From contig OZ017803.1 of assembly GCA_963969395.1 (NCBI GenBank), positions 13,330,001 through 13,394,000 on the forward strand: 64,000 nt of DNA. Direction: 5' to 3'. The notes below the pieces were generated by a model. It made no database searches. It was not told where the DNA came from and saw only the letters and a program-made list of their open reading frames with translations. Numbering within the stretch: position 1 is the stretch's first letter; the number at the start of each line of letters is the position of its first letter. This stretch comes from Pseudoscleropodium purum. Lineage: Eukaryota; Streptophyta; Bryopsida; Hypnales; Brachytheciaceae. The position numbers and the translations under genes were made by a program. Positions 25,331 through 37,800 of the stretch are shown piece by piece.

Positions 25331-26257
25331 GGGCCAATAGCCTTGTAAGCCAACAACTTTATAACACCACCACCCCCAAGGGTATATAAGGAAGGTTTTA
25401 AGGTTTAAGAAAATACAAACCTTAACTAAGGTGGACACATCTAAAAAGGGGGGTAGGAAGAAATCATAGGGGTGAGTCAAGACTCAACTAATATTAAAGA
25501 AAATAACACACAACTGATGGGAGGAAGGGTAGACATTTAAAGAGAAATTAAAAGTAGATAGGATTAGTGGGAAATCTCGAAGAGGAAGTTCAACCATCAA
25601 AAGAGGGTGCAATCCAATAAGTGACATTAGATAAAGGGGTCAAAGAAGGATAGGCAATCATTGAGGAGGACATAGCAACAATATTCTAATGGACCAAAGT
25701 CAACCTTAGCAGAAAATAATGGAGGAAGAATAGAAGGGAAAGAAATAGAAGAGGAGGGAGAGATGGAGTAGGCTTAGGAAAATTTGAAACTTTGTAATTT
25801 TCTTTTACTTTCAAGCCATGGGCAAAATGATCAAAAGTAGAAGAAGGATGGCAAACAAGGAAGAACATCAAGGGTTGTACCACAACCTCAACAATAACCC
25901 CAATCTTGAGGTAAGTAGCTAATTTCTCCATTTTTTCTTGAATTTTAAAGTTAATTAGTTTTATCGCATAGCCGGAAGTTCAAAGCCAATTCAAGTTGTC
26001 AAGATTAGGTCATTGCCTAAAATCAGGTGGTTCATAATATAGGCCTTGTTTAGGGGGTTCCGAAACTATATTACATTTAGAATTCCAAGTTGGTTTGACA
26101 AAGATATTAGCTGATGAAGTTTTGAACCATATTGGATGAAAACTAGTTCAATTCATCCAAGAAAAACAAGAACGGAAATTTAGATAGGGTAAAAAAATTG
26201 GAAAGTCAAAAGTGAAGGAAAAACTCAATTTTGAATTATAGTTGAGTAGAAAACTAT

Positions 26258-26298
26258 GGATGAAGTTTGAAGTACTAACTAGCGGTCAAACTTCATCC
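26258..26298. repeat. perfect 13-bp hairpin GGATGAAGTTTGA
   Basis: Arms at 26258-26270 and 26286-26298 with a 15-base loop. A shorter GGATGAA/TTCATCC hairpin lies at 26134-26158. A related hairpin occurs at 17186-17225. Confidence 0.75.
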
Positions 26299-26633
26299 CT
26301 CAATAACTCTGACTTAGGAAGTCTAAATTTAGAGTCTTTTTTTTATCAAAATAGATAGGGTGAACTAAGATATACAAGAAACCAATTTCAATTGTGTAAA
26401 AATCATAAGTCGTTTAGAAGAAGCTTGGAATTTAAACAAACTGAAAGGGAATTCAGTTGGGAATTATAAAACAATACTTAACCCTCTATAGTGAAGAGTC
26501 AAGAAGTGGGGAATGTTACAAAATTATAGGAGTAGGAATTCTAAAAAAGATCCATTGCTTGGAAGGCACAATGAACCGATATTAGAACACCCTTAGGATA
26601 GAAACCAAAAATCCTAGAACTTGGTTGTGTTTG

Positions 26634-28735
26634 CTTGTTTACCAAGGATGGGTAAAAAAGCACTCATAGCATCTTACAAAACTACTAGAGCTCTTCTACC
26701 TTGCAATAGGGCTTCAACAAAATTAGGCCAAAAACATTGCTTATTAATTCTCATCTTGTCCCCCTCCAACATAGCTATAGAACTTTGTTTGCCAATGGGT
26801 AGAGCCACAACAACTGTCAAAGCTTTTAGGGACCTCTTTTGGATTGGACTTCAACATTGGAGCCTTTGATGCATTGCTCTTCACCAAAACTAAAAAGAAA
26901 CTCAACTTTTGGACCACAATCCATCTCTCTCTTATAGGTCACGTTGTTATTGTCAGCTTGGTACTCCTCTCTACCTTATGGTTCTTTATATTTATCTAAG
27001 GAGGCTTACTTGAAGTTGTAAGGAAAATTAAGGCAATCCTAAGTAATTAAAAATGGTCAGGGTTAGAGTACCCATTTAGAGCTTAGATAGCTTGAGAAGA
27101 CTGTTGTGTAAGCCGTAAGAACAATAGTCTAGGGCTCATCGACCTCCAGAAGGCCCTAAATGCCTTAACAACAAGTGTGTCATTAGAGCAATCGCCCTAG
27201 GTAATTCAAGCCTCCAAATCTTCCTACGGTTCAGGCTATTACAAATTTGTTCCGTTGGCAAAGAGAAGTATCTGACAAAAAGTAGCTAGTTCTTCACAAA
27301 TAAATTCTCAGCTCGTAGAGGCAATTGGACACAAAACCGCATCATTGCAACCTAGCACAAGCTCAATCCTTTGATCACCTACTCCCCACCTTCCAATAGG
27401 GACAAAGTCCTAATGATTCACCTCTAGTGGACCACTCAATTCATTGGAAACACCTTTGGTTGCTCATGAGTGAGAGCAACAACATTGATGGAAAGCGACC
27501 TACAATGCCTTGGAGACATTTGGGATCTATGTAGGGAAGCCTTTATCAACTGTGATGCTGCCCGAACAACCTTCAATTTCCTTCCCTCAGAATGGAACAT
27601 GTATTGGAGAATAGTTGTAGCGGTCCCACTCGACTAGAAATACATGCTAACAATTGCCAAAAATTTGACAAGTTTGAAGGACTTTTTGGGACTTTTTCAA
27701 GACCCCTCCAACTCCAACCCATCCATTATTGTCCAATGACACAAGCACTTCTACCCACAATTGTCCGAAGTCATCGTAGATTTTGTCCTACTAGCTAACC
27801 AACCAAGCTTTGAAGTGGGTCAGCCTTCCATGCTGCTGTGATGGAAGTGCCCCCCTACATGTGGCAGTGAGGAGCTTAGAGGCATGTTGCAACGGGTTCA
27901 AATAGTGACAATCCCATAGAGATCAGGTGCAAATGAGCAGTGCTTCCATCTCTTTGCAAGAACAACCAAGTATCTCTACTTTGACCTAAGACGCTAGAGA
28001 TGGCCGAAAGGGGATTTGCTCCATGTGTACATTGCCAAAAAGGGACAATTGATGATCAATCTGAGGTCAACACTTAAGCATTCCATTCCAAGAAGTGGAA
28101 AAGCATCTTACTCGACACTTATCAACCTCCTTGGAATGAGATCTAAAACCATTCTAGGCTGCAAAAGGAGGTGGGGTACCTTTGGTCTATGATTCACAAA
28201 ATTGTTGCAGTGAACAATTGGAGGGCATAACTCTTCCCAAGCATCAATGTCTTGAGGAGATCATTTAACATCAGTTTGTTGAATGTGAGATGAGTCAATT
28301 GGCATGGAACTTTGCCCTTACCATTCTCAACCTTCCTTTGCAGTGCCACAAGTTTCGGAGAAGTGGCCACCATTGACTTGGCAACAATGCCTTCTTGGCT
28401 CAGCCCTCCCCAGAAGACTCAAACCTGGGGCTACAATCTGGTCACTCAGTCAAGGCTCCATAAAATGGATTTGCGCATTGGCTTTGCAATAATGATGTGG
28501 TGTTCAATCAAGATAGATGGCCGCAAAGCAAGGTCAAACAATTGATCTGGGAGAGCACATTTGACTGTGGGCATATTGCTTGGATGCGGACCTCCAATCT
28601 CTGTAACCGTCACCCGAAAAAGGCTAGCAAGTTCTTCAAAAAGTTTGACACCTTATGGCTCTAGTCACCATTCTTTGGTTCCAGAATTGGTAGCTCAATC
28701 ACTTGGAATTTGTGGAAACCTGTTAGGGCTCACTA
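26634..28735 (+). pseudogene. LINE ORF2 fragment: thumb to C-terminal region
   Basis: Continues the RT fragment after the insertion. Plus-strand blocks in shifting frames include LLELFYLAIGLQ, LSKLLGTSFGLDF, KKKLNFWTTIHLSLIGHVVIV, VLLSTLWFFIFI, RKIKAIL and NNSLGLIDLQKALNAL. These match the conserved order after the RT catalytic block in plant L1-type LINEs. A late block near 28530-28600 reads VKQLIWES...GHIAWM. The 3' end has AATAAATTCCGG before the A run at 28840. Non-functional. Confidence 0.8.
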
Positions 28736-29734
28736 CATGTAAAGTATTGTATTTTAATTTTTGCTCCCTCCTCTCTAGAGCTCTGTCTTTGACTCTTGTT
28801 GTTTGCTTGTGATTCAATTCTAGAATAAATTCCGGTTTGAAAAAAAAAGGGGCATAACCATTTTGGAGATTTTTTCATACAAACATGACCTTATGAAATG
28901 TAGGTGCTTGTATTTTCACACGGTAAAAAAAAAGACTTTTGTCAATTCAAACACTAATATCTTGCAATCTATAAGGGGAAATTTTTAAAACTTTTTCTGC
29001 ATATTTTTAGACTAGTATACTACAAGATCCTCTAGTTACATGTGTTCAAGAATTTTTTTTTTCCTAATATTTGGTACTTGCACTAGAAATGATAATTTTG
29101 GAGCTTTTTGGATAAAACATAGTCAAAAACCTTTACAGTTTAACTCTTGAAGAACAATTCATATCTAAGCTTGGTCAAACTTTGTTAGATTTCTACATTA
29201 AAACTAACATTTAAAAAATTTAAAATTTATCTTATGTAGTACATAATATATGTCTAAAATTTAATCTTATTTTTTCATAATTAAAAACATCAAATTCAAT
29301 TTTATATGATTTTTTTTAAAGAAATTTCTTTCTAAAAATCATAGTAATTATAAAAATCCTTCAAATAATATAGAATTATTCTTTAAAATAGAAATAATAT
29401 TGACAAATATCAAAGTATGATTGATGTATTCTTGAACTCATTCAAAAAGAAATTTGATAGAAAAAAAATTCAAAAGTGGTGTATTTTGAGCTTTCAAGAT
29501 TCTATCTTCTAAGTGTCAAAAAAATGAAAATTTTGAAAATTTTGAAAAAATTAAAATGAAGTGAAAAGTAGATTATTAAACGTACATTTTTTTTTATTAA
29601 GCTTAAGAATATTTAAAATCAAGAACTATTTGGAAATTTAAGATTTTGACTTTCAAAATGCCCATGGGGCTTGCAATGTGCTTTGAGGGTTAATTTTTTC
29701 TCTACATGTAAACAGGTGTAGAAACTATGAATTT

Positions 29735-29900
29735 TTGGTGAATATTTGAAGAATAGAGAAGGTGCTATTGGCCATCACATTAGATCCTCATATCTTTTTT
29801 TCCACACCTTAATGATCTGGAAAAAAACAAAACATCAAAATTATTATAAAATATACTTGTGGAAAAAAAATAAGAGCTTTTGGAATACTTTTGGAATTTC
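29735..29900. repeat. dispersed repeat module C, copy 1
   Basis: Shares CTTCATATCTTTTTTTCCACACCT-type sequence, TGTGGAAAAAAAAT and GGAATACTTTTG-type words in order with 48295-48480, in the same orientation. Ends are not defined. Confidence 0.6.
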
Positions 29901-29916
29901 TCTTAATTCTTAAGGG

Positions 29917-30140
29917 AAGGAGCCTAAGGTCCCAAGACCTTTTTTCCATTAAAAAACACACAAAACTACCATTTCTATTGCAAATAGCTAAAAAAAATTT
30001 GAATTGATTTTTTTTGTATATCTAACTATAGGATCATGCACTAGACTAGTGTGAAAATGAGTAAAAGAAATTTCACAAAGTTTAACCACCTAGATTGCAA
30101 GATATATGCATTTAAAGTTAAGAGAATAAGCTTTGGTTGC
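29917..30140. repeat. TIR element family A, partial third copy
   Basis: Same orientation as copy 1. Matches its left part: GGAGCCTAAGGTCC, ACAAAACTACCATTT, ACTATAGGATC, then CACCTAGATTGCAAGATAT and GCATTTAAAGT. The right part is absent or too diverged to see. Confidence 0.55.
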
Positions 30141-30329
30141 ATTCTTCATACAAATAGAAAGTTGTATGCATGAAGGAGTGCAAGGGCTTTGTTATTGTGT
30201 GAGGTTGTGTTTTTGATATGAATAGAAAGCTTTAAGAACAAAAGAGTGAAAAGGCTTTGTTTTGTGGCATTTGGATATACATTGTGAAAGTTAGGTTTTT
30301 GTCCAAAATAAAAGATAAGTTAACAATTC

Positions 30330-30800
30330 ACACTTTTAATTGATAATAACTCAAAAATCCATATCTTTCACACTATAGGTCCAAATGCCACAAAACAAAG
30401 CCTGTACATCCCTCTTCATGGACAAATTTCCAATAGTACCAAGAATATAACTAGGGTACTTACAATTTCTTAGATCTCACTATATAAAAAAAAATTACAA
30501 ACAAAACAAACAAACAACCTAATTTAAGGTATGAATATGGACTATTATGCCCTATGTCATTACCTTAACCACTAAGATGTCAAAAGTAATAGGTAAGCCT
30601 TCTATATTCTCCTTAAATAAAACTAAAATTAATTTTCTAATTTTTAAATTCAAAATGACTCAAAAATCTATAACCTTTGCATCCTAATGCCACAAAAAAA
30701 AACTTGTGCACTTCTTCTTGTAGAGGGCTTTTCAACTATATTAAGAATGCAATCCAGGGATTTATGGTCTATAAGATCTCAAAGTAACAAATTTTTTTTT
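30330..30800. repeat. dispersed repeat module B, two tandem diverged copies
   Basis: 30330-30560 matches 19500-19700 (CACTATAGGTCCAAATGCCAC, AAAGCCTGT, CTCTTCATGGA, ACAAACAACCTAATTTAAGGTATG). 30640-30800 is a weaker second copy. A tail fragment with ACAAACAACTTAAAGTATGGAT is at 33580-33625. Confidence 0.6.
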
Positions 30801-33800
30801 AAAGAACCCTTGAACAGGCACCAATTTAATCAGTTCTAAGCCTTTCAAGTTCAACACTTTTATTGTTTAGATCAAAGCCTATTGTGATGCTAAGTCCTTT
30901 TAAGTAAGAACAAGTTTATCACATCTTTTCTTTTATAAGCAAAATAAATGATAAAAATAAAATAATAAAAATAAAATAAACAAATAGAGAGAGAAAGAGC
31001 GAGCAAGCGAGAGAGAGAAGACATTTGACTTGTAACCCCATTTTTGGGCAACTTTTGTCAATCAAGACAAGTCTCATTCTATTATTACTTGTTGTTTTAC
31101 TGTTTTTTCTTAAATCAAGTTTGCCTTCTTATTTCAAGATTCTATGAGTTCAGTCTCATTTGATCTATTACTACTGTGGCAAGTCTTGATCGAGAGGGAA
31201 GGAAGGTGTTACTTTTCACAAACATCCATTATTGTAATATGAGATATAGAGCATCTACACGGATGAACAAGGGTTTACACGCTTTCTTTGATCATGTATC
31301 CCTCTGGATGATACTATACTTGATCGATACAACTATATTTTATAGCAAATACTGGCCATGATTTGAAAGATAAGTACGTGAATAGAACAATCTTGCACAT
31401 GATGTCATATATATAGATTATGAAACAATGCACCTCACTTAGTACACGTCTAAATCATTCAGTACACAATTGGGAGGATGGGTGGGTACCCTAAAAGTCT
31501 CTAAAGACTGTTGGACTTATGTAATGTATCCATCTAATCGTATTTTAGGTTACGAATAGAGATATGTCAAATCATATTAAAATGGCAAGGACCTTAGTAA
31601 GTAAGTACTAGTAGTTGTGTTAACAAACTAATAGTACATGTCCTCGAACCTGGATCGCATTCTATCACTTTTAACCACGTTCACCGTAACTTCTATAATT
31701 ATCGACACAATTGTATTTCATATCCAAACTCGCTATGAATTGAAGGATAAGTTTGCAAAGAGAGCAATCTTGCACACAATGCATAGGACCTTGTATCTCT
31801 ATATCGATCGAATTTTTGAATAGTTGATTCACGGCTTGATCAAGTTACGTTTATCATACCAATCATGCTACTTACACAGCTTAAAATTATCATTTGACAT
31901 ATTATCCAACAGTTATGTTTCATAGTAAGGTGATCGGCTACTACAAATTGATTGAGTACCATATCAATCTAAGATTACAAGCAATGCATCAATTAAGCAT
32001 CACAAGAAAATACATCATGGTGGTATCTAGTTCAAAGAATTAAAGAAACTCCACTACAAACCATGTTATGTTTAAATATGAAGAATCATGCCTCATCTGT
32101 GCCCATGCCTACCATACAACTAAACGATATGTCAAAAGACATATACAAAGTGTCAATAGCATGATTCAAGTTGTTATCCTAGTCGCACATTAGAACAAAC
32201 ACTGAACAAACAAATGGAGCATGCAAGTACCAATTATCTCAATTCAAGAAACACTGTACTACACTCCCATGCAACTACGAGTAATCACAAAAGAAATTTA
32301 AACATTGTAATGTATTCCTTGTAGTAATTATTTGGCCCCTCTGAAATCTTCCTATAGGATCACCTACAAGATCATTTCTATGTCCATGCTACTCATCAAA
32401 GTTGAGTGCACCATAGCTGTAAAGGTTCTTGGAAACAAGAAGTATGCTTGTCCACCAACTTAGGGAGGGAGGGACAGAGGAGTTATGAAAAAATATATCT
32501 ATTTAATGATGAGACATTAACTATTGTACCAAAACTATTCTAATTGATAAAAAGAGGTTATAGCTAAGCATAATGCAATGAAATAGCATAAGAGTTTACA
32601 TAGTAGGATTTTCATAAAGCTTGTTTGCAAATAGCTCCTAGAGGATGTGGACTTTACTTTTGCCCATTCCACAACAAAACAACAAGTTGGAGTGTTAGTG
32701 AGGAAACAACAAGTGTTTGCAATGCACATTGTGTGTTATTGCCGTCACTAATGGTGAGAAACATACAAACTACACATATTTTTTCAAGAATAAAAAAACT
32801 CCTTTGTTAACTTGGCCAAAGGTTGGACGATGTGACAACAAAGTTGCTATATTTTTCAATCCTAATGCTCCCCATGTTTTCAACAATTGAATAACTTTGT
32901 AGTAAAATACTACTAAGGTACTCAAAGTATCAACAAAATAATGTGCTATGTTAGCAAAATATGTCAATATAGCTTCTATAATATGGTTCCGTTTTAGAAG
33001 CTATTTGTCAAGCAACTCTTTTCTTGATTTGAATACTAACCGAGCCAAATTCTATTTTGTCTAGTCAAGTGCAGATGCTTGCTTGATTAAGTAATAACTT
33101 ATTGTGAACCAAATCTATAATTCAAATTTTGAATATGAATTAGGCTCTTAACTATACCTCAACAACTCTTGTTTCTTCTACATGCAATTATTTTCCATAA
33201 TAGCAATGTATTGCTATATATTCCAGACAATGATTTTTGGTTATAGAGTTTAACTACATTCTTAGATGCAATATTTGGTCATTACACCTCTCATGAAAGA
33301 GTTGTATTGCCAAAGAGAACGGTGACATACCAAACATTATAGCTTACTAGTTGCATAATTTGTGTAGATTTTCATATTTCCTCCATAATATCTATGGATG
33401 GGAAGATGGGAGACCTCAATTTTTATTTCTAAAATGATATCTAATAACAAATAACAACTTCATATACAACTTTATAGTTCAAATCTTTTTATTTCTTCTC
33501 TACTTCATACCTTAGTACAAGTAGCTATAAGAATACTTATCAAGTCTAAAATCAAGATTAAAACTTGAAACAATGTTCTAAACAAACAAAACAAACAAAC
33601 AAACAACTTAAAGTATGGATAGATATTTCATTTTCATTGAATTGTCCTCTTCCTAAGATATATATAAGAATATCCAATCCCTCCATGCATCACTTAACAA
33701 AACTTGTATGATATGATGAAAGTTCAACTTCAACTAGCCATAACTTTCCCATATAAGTTCTAACATTAAAAGAAAAGGAAAAATTGGAGATGAAAGCATG

Positions 33801-34813
33801 TCAAGCTTCTTTTTCATTTCCATCCCTGAGTTCTAAAACTATGTTTCACAAGAAACCACTGCCAAAACTGCTATTTTTAGTTCAAAGAGCTAAGTTGGAA
33901 GAAAAAAGGAAATTTTTCCATCTTCACCCATAAAACCTTGCTCTAGAGTACCATGAGAATGTGAAGAAAAAAACTCAAAGTTTGACCATAGATTGCATTT
34001 GAAGTGGAAGAAAAATTGTACTGTACAGTCAATCTACACGTCTCCTGATTTGGTTTCAACAAACTCGGTTCCTCGTAGTAAGAAATCATTGCAATATACA
34101 AAATTGAGCACTTCGAATCCTTCACAATGATTGATCACTTTTGGAATGTTATTACTGACTTTTAGCTCCCTGTGGTAGCTGGGGGTTGTAAGAGAATTCT
34201 GCAAGAAGAGGTGCCAAACAAATGTAAGTCAACCTGCTACATAGGTGTGATTTTTCTGAACTCAAATTTTTATAACATCTGAATACGAACATTCGACATG
34301 AAAGACTACTGATTGTCCTTGAAGATTCAGTAGTGACGCTGAATTCTTCACCCTACTGATGTGTCGCGAAAGGTGTTCTCGAAATTGTATTCTACCTTTG
34401 AAGTCCGACTCTCACACGGCTTTCTTCCATGTGAGAAATGGTCTCCCAGCATACACACCATTCAGGGGTGCTCCATTTGAGGTCTTCTCTGTCGAGATTT
34501 ACGGATGCAGAACGCAAATAGCAGGTAAGGGACAACCTTTCTAACACCACAGTTCAGCAACAAAGGACATCCCAGTCGTAAGAGATTCGTGTAGAAAATG
34601 GATTCGTATCTAATCGTTGCGTGAGCTGCAATGCAAAACTTCCCGAAACTTACCAGCATAAAATAATCTCTTTCCTTTGCAATCATAGGCGGTCGTTGAG
34701 GATAAAGACCATCCCTCACATGGTACACAAGAGTGCAACATTATGATCGAAATGAGAAAGAAGTATCTAACAGAAGACTAATCGTACTGAGGATCCATTA
34801 TCATACGCATCAT
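30801..34813. other. intergenic DNA upstream-to-downstream of PDK 3' end, no gene
   Basis: No gene recognised. 30985-31020 is a GA-rich run. 31327-31405 and 31703-31785 are diverged direct repeats sharing AATCTTGCACA and GAT(A/G)AGT blocks. Sequence from about 34340 to 34813 is less AT-rich and probably includes the PDK 3' untranslated region. Confidence 0.45.
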
Positions 34814-37800
34814 CTAGGGCAAAGGCTCTTGCACGTTTCCAAGCCTATTCAAATGCAAATAAGCATCAGTACCTGCAAGAAGAACCACAACAATTTTTGC
34901 TTAGATTTGCTAAACTCTAGTGGTTATCCCAACACGACTGATGGCATATCAAATCATAAAATTGCAAGAAGTGCCAATGTCTGATTTAACTATTTTTTGC
35001 TGTGAGTAGAAAATGAGACAAAACAAATGTGTTACTACTTCCTCAAGAAGGCACGAATAGGCACCCATAACAAAAATAACGTAAAAGAGCTAAAGAAAAG
35101 CAAGTACACTTACCATATCCTTCCATTGAAGTCACTTGTAGATCACCTCCAAAATAACGTGCATAGAGTCGACTAATAGGTAAACCATACCCATACCCAG
35201 CCATGACATTAGGTGTCCCTTGATCTTGCCTACCAAGAATCACAGGATTTTTTGCTGTACTATACAAATACGTCCAAATTTTTGGAAGTCCACTCCTAGG
35301 AATGCCACCTCCTTCATCTGAGATCTGTCAAACCAGGTCACCAATCAAAAGCTTATCATTTGGTAAGCATTACCACTTAGAATAAAGTGTATACCATATG
35401 CAATTTCAATTCATGGCTATTATGTAATTGCTCTAAGCTTTGAATGTTGCACCACTAGGTACACAATTGGAATGAAAAAAGGCTATGTAGGCACCCCAAA
35501 CTACATCAATAGTTGCCCCAAGTATATATGTGCTTGCTTAATTAGTACAAGGGTTATATACCTTGATTGTGACATCTTCAACACCATCAGCTACAACAAC
35601 ACGAATAGGAGGACTCTCATAATCAGCATCTTGAAAACGTTCTTGAACTGCACGTAAAGAATTTTTGACCAATTCAAACAACATTTGGTGTAGATGTGTA
35701 GGCACGTAACTGCAAAATAAGAATAAAAACTTCATATAGGTTTGTGGAAGTGATGATGAATAACCCCGAGTACTAGCATCGATCATTCAAATGACACAAA
35801 GAAGCTTGCAATTCAATGTGAGCATATTTGAGGTAACTTTGTCAATTACAAATACTAAATCACAAATGTTACTTGCGTTCAGGAGAATTGATATATGAAG
35901 ACAAGTGAATAGATAGAAGAAAACAAGTTAGAGCTAAATCATAGCCTATCCCTATAATAGAAAGTGAACTACAAATCTATAAATAACAAAATTTGAACAG
36001 GCACTAAGGACTAGAAACAAAATATACGTCTGTAAAAACAACTGTAGAGGTTGCTCAAGGAAATAAGCTTACGCAAATGTAAAATTTGGATCTCCATAGA
36101 CATGCACTTCAGGGGCACTCCCATAGGTGCGCATACATGCAGATCGAGCATCATCAATAGCAGTTTGAGCAACTACTACAGGAGACACGTTTGTGGAAAT
36201 AAGTCCAACATAGCCGGCAGCAGGAGGAGAATTATGCAAAGCAACATGTTGCCCTGAAAAAATCAATTATAACATTAAAAACAAGAACCAATGATATACC
36301 AAATGGATAATCTAAACTAATTAAAACGTCTCTGGGTATATGTGAAGAATGCTCTAGTGGGACTAATTCAGCACCAAGTAAGTTTTGATTGGGATGAGCA
36401 AGTACTGCAAACATCATAGACATTCTTCACACGAAATTCTAGGAGCACAAAAATTGGGTAAAATTGACTAGGAAATTATCGTACCAATGATCATTCGGAT
36501 ACCAATTCGTGACATGTAAAATCCGTCAAGAAACTGGTGGATTTCAGGAATCTCGTTCAGACCAACTTTCCGACCCAAATCCTGTTTCAATTCCTGGATT
36601 CCCATCGCCATAGTTGGCATGACCTCATTATGCCGCGCTTTGACGCTTGCTATTAGACTGGTAAATCTACTCTCATCCTCCATATTTTTAATACATGGAA
36701 AGCTCCGAAGATCTTTAAAGGAAGTCACATACCAATCACGAACCTGTTGGAAGATTACACAGCGCACAGATAAGATATCGTCCTCTTCACGAACACCAGA
36801 TGATGCTCGTTGCTAAGCCTAAAGAGGATTGTAAAACAAATTCAGGTTGTATTTGACATTGCAAGATGAAACCCATATATAATCACCTACATGATTAGTG
36901 CACTAAAAGTTCAACAAGCAAAGTTGAAGCATACCAATCACAGTGACTACTTACGGCTTTCATCACATGGTCAGTTTCAGATTTACGAAACTCCATTTTT
37001 TCGCAGGGAAGCTAGAATTATCAGGCGAAAATGCGTAAATGTCTAATCACGTACGACAAAAATAAAGTCTCAGCAAAAATAGTCCACTCTACTTTTCTTG
37101 AGCTAAAAACCAAGTTTAAGAGAGCATAACATACGTTGAAATCGGATGATACTGTTACATAATTAGTCTATGATTTCCACATCACAGTGAACATATGATC
37201 AAGATGCGATCCTGATATTTCCAAGTAATTAAAGACTCCTGTGAGAATCTCACCTTTTCCACCGACGTTTAAAATAAGACATCTGTCCAAGCTGCTTAAA
37301 AAGAAAGTTTAACAGATGGAAGATGTTTGAGATTCGCGGGGAAATAAGGTAGATTATTGAGATAAAAATTCCAAAATCAGGAACGACACCAAATCGGAGC
37401 CAGTAAAACATAAGCAACATCTTGTAATTGTTAATTGCGATCAGGTCTGCTTTAGATAAGGATTCTACACAAAAGTATGCTTCAACAAGCGCAGCACCAG
37501 AGTAATAAAGCATACTTTTCACAATGAAGAGGTGCCCGATCATATCAAGAGTTCGAAAACGGAGCATTATCAAGTAGGAAGGAAGATTTGCAGCAACACA
37601 TATGCTGAACTGCCAACATAAATATTCATAAATAGTCAGATGAATCACCTCCATCCGCAAGCTCAGTAGTAAAAAATGAGTAGGAACGTACTTTGAGGAC
37701 GGGGGATTTGGAAGAAAGCCCGTAAGGTAAATCTTCGAGCTCGGTCACGCGATGTGCTAGGCGAATAGGAAGCTCCTTGTGCAGAAATTGCGATGATAAC

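Larger units (their letters stand above)
22470..26626. mobile_element. 4.16-kb insertion of unknown class inside the LINE
   Basis: GTGTTTG stands at both edges (22463-22469 and 26627-26633). Across it the LINE reading frame resumes without shift: GTEATM*CL before, then LVYQGW and LLELFYLAIGLQ after. The insert starts TCAGTCCCGG and ends CTAGAACTTGGTT. I see no LTR pair, inverted ends or transposase. It contains a tandem minisatellite and two GGATGAA...TTCATCC hairpins. It may be one element of an unrecognised class or several stacked insertions. Confidence 0.6.
21592..28850 (+). mobile_element. 5'-truncated L1-type LINE with target duplication, itself interrupted
   Basis: The element begins right after GGCATAA (21585-21591), ends in an A run (28840-28848), and is followed by GGCATAA again (28851-28857). 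The empty site is recoverable from copy 1 of family A, where the flanks join smoothly. Order inside: reverse transcriptase region (to 22469), a foreign 4.16-kb insert (22470-26626), then the remaining ORF2 C-terminal region and 3' end (from 26627). The endonuclease region is missing, as expected of 5' truncation. Net LINE length is about 3.1 kb. Many stops and frame changes show it is long dead. Confidence 0.85.
20977..29143. mobile_element. TIR element family A, copy 2, inverted and split by a LINE
   Basis: The left terminus TTAACCCCTAAAG (20977-20989) differs by one base from copy 1. The right terminus near CTTTACAGTTTAA (29131-29143) is more diverged. 20977-21591 is the reverse complement of the right two thirds of copy 1. 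The match resumes at 28851-29143, directly after the LINE poly(A) and target duplication, with the rest of copy 1. Without the LINE the copy is about 0.90 kb, against 0.93 kb for copy 1. Confidence 0.78.
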
